Translations under genes and position numbers: made by a program
In this document: positions 56,071-64,000 of the stretch, piece by piece
How positions within the stretch are numbered: the first letter of the stretch is position 1
Layout of the letters: every line of letters begins with the position of its first letter
Notes under the pieces: generated by a model
What the model was told of the DNA's origin: nothing
Database searches by the model: none
What the model saw: only the letters and a program-made list of their open reading frames with translations
DNA from: Capitella teleta
Lineage: Eukaryota > Annelida > Polychaeta > Capitellidae
DNA: 64,000 bases
Direction of reading: 5' to 3'
Assembly (NCBI GenBank): GCA_000328365.1
Contig: KB306460.1
Location: 74,163 to 138,162 of the forward strand

Positions 56071-59000
56071 ATGGCGGATCCACCGAGAGTACAGAGTTCC
56101 TTCAGAGCTGAAGAATTGCCTGATGGGGCCTGTATCAGTCCCAAGCATGTGGGCAGGTCGAGTCCCGGTAAAGACCCTCAAAACACCGTCATCCGAGAGG
56201 CTGAAGTGAGTATTTTATATATTTATTTCTAACAGGTTGTCTTTTAGTGTTAGATTGGGGATATAACTACTCTTAAATTATGATTTATCGCGGTAAGATA
56301 AAGGATAGTTCGCGACTTAGGAAACACTATTATTTGTTAAAATAAAATAAATAAATTAAATTAAATTGCCTCCAATATGAATAATGAAGCCCATGGATAT
56401 GTCAGAACGGCGGAATAGGAGATTGGCTGTCAATCCGATTTCTAAGATAGGCTTAAAATCACGCCTTCAGTATCACCAAGAAATAGCCACATTTCTCAGT
56501 AAATGCCTGCCCATACAATTCTCAGATGTATAGAGAGAGAAAAAGAATCAGAACAAAGAAATGAAAGATTCAAAGAATCAACTTCTCCCATTTTGAAAAT
56601 GAAAGTCAACTATATTAGACTGAGAATAAGCCAGTTTCATGTCAAATAAATGTACATCTGCTATACCTGCTGGAAACGGAAAGGGAGGGGGGGGCATAGT
56701 TATGTAATCCTAAAATCAGCAGTCTACGTAGCTAGCACAACTCCCATGTTCATGATGTTGGTGGGTGATCGTGTTATGCTTGGAAGTTTTAGTTTATTTA
56801 TAGCACTAGACCCAAGTTTACAAATTCTGCCTGGTCAATTATTATTACTGCGAATAAGAAATCCATGTCAAGTTAAAGTGTGCTGTAAAAGGCAAACTGA
56901 GACAATATGGTCGCCATCAGTGATCACCTTCTTTTTCCTTGGAAAATTCCGGATGGCCTAACGAATTTAAAATCGTAAGTACTAGAAATATTCGTTGTCT
57001 ATCAAAGCCGGTACATTGCCAGAAATTCAGATGAAATGAGTCCGATTCGGCACGATGATAAGGTCTGACGATAACACCTGATTATAATGATACATTTTGG
57101 GTTGACAGGGCTTTCACCAGGCAGAGGGTTTTTGTCTATTGAACTTCATTACACAAGTTTTTCATTGGATTCAACGTTCAAGACAGAGTTGTGAAGCGTA
57201 CCGTAATCATATCTGCAATAATATATACTGGTAAATGATTATAAATTCACAAAAGTATCATACCAATATTAAAATATCAAATTATACAACTGTATGAAGT
57301 TACATTGGAGTATGGACCATGATAGATCATAAATCCTAATTTATGGCTAAATATAGTGGTTTACAAATCCATTAGTTGGTGGTATCAGTTACACACATTT
57401 CATTTTGATTTCCACAAAATGCAAGCAGTCAAGATGTTGAAGAAATGGAAATTGTAATCTTTTTTAATCCAGTCGCAATTTAATATACCACAGTTTTTAG
57501 ATTTATGAATATTAATTTTTGTGTGACATCATAACTATTTGACAATCTCATATCTAAAGCTAATTAACTTGAATTTATTAAATTTTGTAACATGTAAGAC
57601 ATTCAATTTGATACTAAGTAGTGAGTAAGTCCTAGTGATGGTGCATAACCTTTGTATGGACTATGGGTGACATAAGCCCACGTTGATGGATGCAAAATAA
57701 GCAGCGAGTTGACTCAATTGAGTGTCAATTGGCAGTTAAAAGTGATAATTCCTTTTAGTCTAATTTAAAAATGTTGTGAAAAGTGCAGGCTGATCTGCAT
57801 GCCCGGATAACAGTTTTGAGGGGAAAAAATTGTATAAAAAAATTCATCACCAACTTAGATGCTTTCATAAGTAAGTTAACCCAATAAAGTGAATAGAGCT
57901 ATAACCATGCTGATGATCTTTGCAGATCCTTCTCAGTTTGCTAGTTGTAATTAATGGGTGGAAGGGGGAGAGGGGGTGTTGACTGTTCACTTCAGGCGCT
58001 TTTGCCCTGCGTCGTTCACCTTAACAACCACAAAGAGAGGTCAAGTCTAACGCCCATTGATTTATCCTCAGGGGCCAAACAAAGAGCTCTCCTCTCGAGC
58101 ACTCTTCACATCAAAGCTGTTCCCCAAGTTAATCCGATTGATGCTTAATTACGCATTTTTGGTTCCTCTGCAAGGCCAAAGAATTGGCAATTTGGCACCA
58201 ATGTTTTTTTCTTAAATCTTGGCTTCCTTTTGCCTTGTCTCTTCTTTGTCAGTGTTTGAGCTAATACAGGAAGAATAATTCCTTTCCTTGTGAGAATGTG
58301 ATAAAATTACTAATTTGTTAATTTAGTTTTATTACTGACTTCATCATGACTTTGAACATGAATATTTGTGACCCTCCACCACGAAATCAGTCTAAAGTCG
58401 CAAAGTAAAATTTCTAACCTTTTGGTATGTTCATAAAGAGCTGCCAATTACCTTTAAAGAGGACCTCTGTTAATTTCAGAATCTTTTTAGATCGGTTCTG
58501 TGGGCTTTATTGAGTGACGAGAGACCGTTTTTGAAATATTTGGTCAACTGTGAATGATATTCAAGACAAATTAAAATACGAATTTCCTGCTCAGGCAGAA
58601 TAGCTTGGAATGAGATGAGTGCGAGATTTCTTTTATGAGAACTGCTGAAAGATTTGCTCACTCGACGGCTCCCATTGTTAACAAAAGGAGGATTACTTTT
58701 ATGCCGTCACGACGGTATGAAATCGAAGGCGAGAAGAAAGCGAGATTTTAAACCTCTCAAATTCGATGTATCTAGGAATTAGCCCACAGCAAACGTATTA
58801 CTATTGTCTAAAATTATGTCAGTCAAAAGGCGTATTTCTTTTGGGATGCATCCTCTATCATCCGTTACTAGTTCAAAACAATCAGAGGTCCTCTTCAATA
58901 TGAAAAAAAAAAAAAAAAAAAAAAACCTTCTTGTCAAGAAGTTATGAGCATTTGAACCATGCAACCGTCGCGATGTCAAAATGCGGGAAAACACGATTGA

Positions 59001-61866
59001 GAATTTTCATCACTCACGTGCGTCACCATGGTGACCGAGCGTCTTTCAGAGTTGACAGCATACATTAATTATGTGCTAATTAGTCAGTCCATCTAAGTTC
59101 ATTCAGTGCAACTGTATCCAGTAGAGCCTTATGTCCTTATCTCTTCAATGTTCTTTTTCAGTACGCTGGATCGTTTTCTGTCGGAGGTGAAGACCAAATG
59201 TCACGCACTCAACACGTACGCAAACTCCTCGATCAAATGAAGGTATACTGTTTGCAAATTTCCTGAACTCTGAATTGAAGTCTTAATATTTTTATTTCTG
59301 AACACAGTCAGTGAAGAAGAAGAAATCCGTGCTTCTTGTGATGTCGTTATCAGGCATCAAAGTGTGCAACAGCACAGGCGACGTACGTTCTCCAATACCT
59401 TCACCGCGTCCACACGACTTCCATTCTTTGTTTGCAGAGTGTGTACATGGCCCACGCTCTGAAGCGCATTTCCTATGCAACCTGCGAACCGGAATCTTGT
59501 CAATTTTCCTTCTTGGCCCGAGAGCCCAAGGAGACGACCAACACTCAGTATTGTCACGCCTTTTTCACCAACACCGCAGAGGAGGTGAGTGCTTGCACGC
59601 GGCGTGCAGATGATCACGGTGCATTGCAGGCGCAAGAGTTGAACTCCATCGTGGGCAACGCTTTCAAGATGGCGTATCTGAAGCAGTCGGGACAAGGCAG
59701 CCTGGGCAACGGCCGGCAGCCGTCATTCCACGACGTCATTCAGCAGCAGCTGCTCACTCAAAAGGAGGAGTATCGCGAGTACACAAAGGCCAAGGAGGAG
59801 ACGCTGGCAAAGCGCTTATCACAGATCTCAACACCAAAGATTGAAGAGCGAGTCAAGGAGCTGAAGGAACGAAGGAAGAAGGAAGAGGAAGAGGAGGAGA
59901 AGAACTGGCTGCAGGGAAAGGACAGAGGGAGCTGGGTGAGCGGCCGTCTTTATTTTTTCAGTTCACGTTCACGATTTGTGCGGTTGCAGGCCAAGCAGAA
60001 TGCCGGCAAAAAGAAGCACCGCGCGCCCCTCGTGGATAGATCGCCTTCCACCAACAGCAACTCATCGACCCTCCTAGCTAACAACAATGGCGCTTCCTGT
60101 AACGGAAATGGCGAGGCGACCCTCAAGGCTGACGACGCCCCTGGCAGGTATGCCACCCTCGATGCCCTCAAGGAAGCGTTCATGAAGGGCGAGCTCAAAA
60201 CCCACGCGTCACCCGTGTTGTCCCTGAAGGACGGCATTGATGATTTCTTCAAGCAGCACGGTTCTGACAACGCCACCAGGGCGGCGCTGCTTGCCCTGGA
60301 GTCTGAATCATCACCACTATTGAGCAATGGAAGCAGGAGTAAAGGAACGCCATCCAAAAGAGTGCGTCTCAAACCTTCTTTGCCTCGTTCATTTCACTGA
60401 TTATGATGTTTATCAGAAACAGTCCCCTACCAGCAACCATTCCACGCAGGCCTCTCAGGAAAATGTCCGCGACAGCAAGTTCTTCAATTTCAAACGATCG
60501 GCTTTCCGTCTCTCCGGACGGGGAGACCAGAAAGCTCCCTCGAAGGAAGCGCCCGCTAAGCTGCCTGCTCCAGCCACCACCCCCAGCCCCCCTATCAGAC
60601 ATTCCAAGAGCAACTTTGGTCTTGTGTACGATGGAGAATCAAGCAACGGACCGACTCCCCCTGTGCCTAAACGGTGAGCTCCTTCTGCACCACTTCAACC
60701 CTCATCTCCTCATCTCTCTTTCCTCCAGTTATGACTCCATGAAGCAGCTCCAATCTTCCCCTAGCCTTACTCCCGAAGAAGAGGAACACGTTGGAGCTCC
60801 GTGGTATCAGGCTTCTGTTCCAAGGTAATCGCACCACAGTCCTTTTTTAACTGAATGACCTTGTTTTGTTGCTTGCAGGGAACTTTCTTTGGAGCTGTTA
60901 GCTCAGGAGGAGGTCGGAGGCTTCATTGTACGCGATAGCAATTCCCACCCAGGATGCTATGCGCTGTCTGTCAAAGTCCCTGGAAATGAGGATGAGGGAC
61001 CCTCGATTTCACATTATCTCATTGTTAAATCACCTCAGGGAAAATTCAAAGTCAAGGTAAGATTTTTGCAATGTTTGTTTTTTTTAAGTATGCATTTATG
61101 TTTTGGAGATTCACTCTATGAGATCGCTCCCTTTGCTAGAGCTCACGTTTGATCCTGAAATAACTTCATTATAAAGGCTTTGCATAAAGTATTTATGGTA
61201 ATTTTCACTCAATATACCACTCAATAATGAGTATTGATAAATGGTACAGTGGTGCCTTGTTAATCTTACCTACTCGGTTCCTATTTAAAACTTTATAACT
61301 TGCCACGTTATAAATAAAAACTGAGTTAATTTTATCAGTGCTAGCTTTCCGATTATGATGTAAACGAGCATTGTCTTTTTGCCTCTATTTGCTGGTGTCA
61401 CGGATTTTATCATATCTGACTTCATACATTGAATTTTTACGCATGTTGAATATAATTTATATCATGTGTTTTATTTTTTTATTTTTATTTTTAAATAAAA
61501 AGTCCTACAAGTTTAGACAGTGAATTTTGTTGCAGCTAAGAATGGTGTTGACCTCATGTATTTGGGAGTAGTGATTCAGTATAGTAATTCAGAACAAATA
61601 GAACATATTTTCACACCTTTTTTTTTCCTTTTTTTTTTTCACTTGCGAAGGGTTTAGACAAGGAATGGGAGACGCTGTCTGCTCTGATTACGCACCACAC
61701 GGTGATCCCAGAGATGCTTCCCTGCACCCTTCTTCCGCCCTGCAACGCAACCAATCACATGTTCAGTGAAGATGAACTGGAAAATGGCGAAGATGAGGAG
61801 GAAGATGACGAAGATTACCAGCGCGTGTCTGACTTCTCATGCATCATGAATGATCTGCATGTCTAG
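56071..61866 (+). CDS. PTB-SH2 adaptor protein (Shc-like order, tensin-like SH2)
   Basis: Exons: 56071-56205, 59162-59242, 59308-59382, 59438-59584, 59630-59935, 59990-60361, 60417-60673, 60729-60824, 60879-61056, 61651-61866; 1863 nt, 620 aa. A PTB domain spans about aa 45-165: YAGSFSV at its start, VYMAHALKRISYATC in the middle, and the closing helix AQELNSIVGNAFKMAYLKQ. A charged coiled-coil segment (about 190-235) and a Ser/Pro linker with YATL, YDGE and YDSM follow. The SH2 domain spans about 477-585: WYQASVPRELS, GGFIVRDSNSHPGCYALSV with the phosphotyrosine-binding Arg, SHYLIV, then LSALITHHTVIPEMLPC. An acidic tail ends at DLHV. The FIVRDS and SALI..H.VIP..LPC blocks resemble tensin SH2, but tensins carry SH2 before PTB; here PTB comes first, as in Shc and SH2D5. 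It is probably a cytosolic phosphotyrosine scaffold. Two introns of 45 and 54 nt are multiples of three without stops. Confidence 0.88.
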
Positions 61867-62906
61867 TCTCCTGTGTACACCGTGCCTAAGCTGTAGACTC
61901 ATGCGACGGAGTGTGTGTGTGTGTTGTGAAATGGTGTTATAATACAGTGTGAAAAAAAATCTCAGTCAAGTATTCTTCTCGTAGATTAATCGAGGATTTC
62001 AGTTTGATACTGTTTTTCCGTTGAGTCAAGTCTATCCACAGCTCAGTCGCTGTGGCTGATGTTTTGTATTGTGTAATCAAAGGTCTAGATTTTGAATGAC
62101 AGGTTAGCCCAAAGTGTAATCACGACTGATTAATTACCGGTAGTTAATTTAGCAATTTCAAGATCATTGTCGTGTATCTTTCTTCACTGTTTTGTCTTCA
62201 ATCTCAGCTCTGCTAAATTTAGTCCTCGTAGGTTTTCTGCACCAATATATTTCTTTTTTTGCTTTTCATTTTAATGTCACTTGAATGAAGATCTGTGTAC
62301 CTGTTCTGTATTTCTCTCGAGTATTCTGAGGTAATACTCACATTTAAGATTATATATTTATTGCGAATTATATGCATTCTCTTTATCATTCACAAAATGC
62401 CATTTTTCTCAAATTGTGATTTAATTCAACTTCCATTTTTTTAATTTTTTTTTGTATTTAAAATATACTGATTTTTCTTTTTTAAATTCTCCTCAAATTT
62501 TGAAGTTTTTTATAAATGCATAATGCACTGATACGCCAAGTCCCTCAAAATTCAAATCGATTTTGCGGTGCTGATTTTCTATTGGTCACATATAATGTAA
62601 CAATACTCATGTGATCTCATTATGTATGCAGGATATTTTGACCCCGTGTCCCTTATTGACGTCGATCCAAAAAAAAAAAGTGCAAGTGAAAATAAATGGT
62701 GTTTTTATATTCAAATAACGGTATTATTTTTCCACAATGACTATTTATTCTCAAACAACATGACCATACAGTTCTCAAATATTCTGGATAAGATGGAAAA
62801 TAATATTATTAGTGTAATACTTAATTCCTTCAGATGTTGAAACTTCGGAAGACGAGGTAACAATAAAAACTATCGCAAACCACAGAGAGACAAATCTAAA
62901 CCTAGT
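61867..62906. other. Convergent 3' regions
   Basis: About 1 kb between the stop codons of the PTB-SH2 gene (+) and the PI3-kinase gene (-). AATAAA at 62691-62696 on the plus strand and AATAAA on the minus strand at 62749-62744 are plausible polyadenylation signals placed back to back. No other feature was seen. Confidence 0.5.
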
Positions 62907-63911
<1,005 letters not shown>

Positions 63912-64000
63912 CTGTAAAATCATTTTGCATTAGATTTGCTTGAGACTTTACTACTGTATCAAATGAAATGAAGTCTGATTTATATTTTTATGCTTCTTCC

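Overview
The window looks like nuclear DNA of an early-branching marine invertebrate, and I favour a sponge (inference, moderate confidence). Protein-coding genes are split by canonical GT-AG introns, many of them only 45-60 nt. Domain families are strictly metazoan: a mosaic receptor with kringle, C-type lectin, SRCR and fucolectin modules, a PTB-SH2 adaptor, a class I PI3K and a synaptopodin-like PDZ protein. Intergenic DNA is AT-rich, with homopolymers, microsatellites, a tRNA-derived SINE and DNA-transposon relics. I saw no bacterial operons and no viral elements.

Layout, left to right. 1-3.4 kb: gene-free, with one long inverted repeat. 3.4-12.3 kb (+): a 21-exon type I membrane receptor, about 1369 aa, with nearly all introns in phase 1; its long first introns hold a CRE-like array and a Tc1-like transposase relic. 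15.1-21.2 kb (+): a PDZ protein of the synaptopodin-2/myopodin type. 24.8-25.5 kb (-): a small heat-shock protein. 27.7-28.3 kb (+): a small secreted Pro/Tyr-rich protein with a good TATA box. 28.3-36.8 kb: gene-poor, with a 19-bp minisatellite and two copies of an unidentified 180-bp repeat. 36.8-39.8 kb (-): a cationic amino-acid transporter of the SLC7 CAT type. 39.8-51.4 kb: gene-poor, with SINE insertions, a 21-bp minisatellite, a long polypyrimidine tract, a TTAA-flanked candidate MITE and tRNA-Ser(GCU). 51.5-54.2 kb (-): an agmatinase-type ureohydrolase. 56.1-61.9 kb (+): a PTB-SH2 adaptor. 62.9-64.0 kb (-): the C-terminal exons of a class I PI3-kinase catalytic subunit, running off the right edge.

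Functional links are inference only. The receptor tail carries an NPxY motif, the usual ligand of PTB domains, and a PTB-SH2 adaptor and a PI3-kinase sit in the same window. The CAT transporter and the agmatinase both concern arginine-derived guanidino compounds. Nothing in the sequence shows that these genes are co-regulated; adjacency in animals is weak evidence.

All spliced models were built by hand from reading frame, GT-AG sites and phase. The six complete multi-exon models each sum to a multiple of three. The strongest novelty candidates are the receptor architecture, its unnamed beta-rich module, the PTB-first adaptor with a tensin-like SH2, and the nested SINE insertion with exact target-site duplications.
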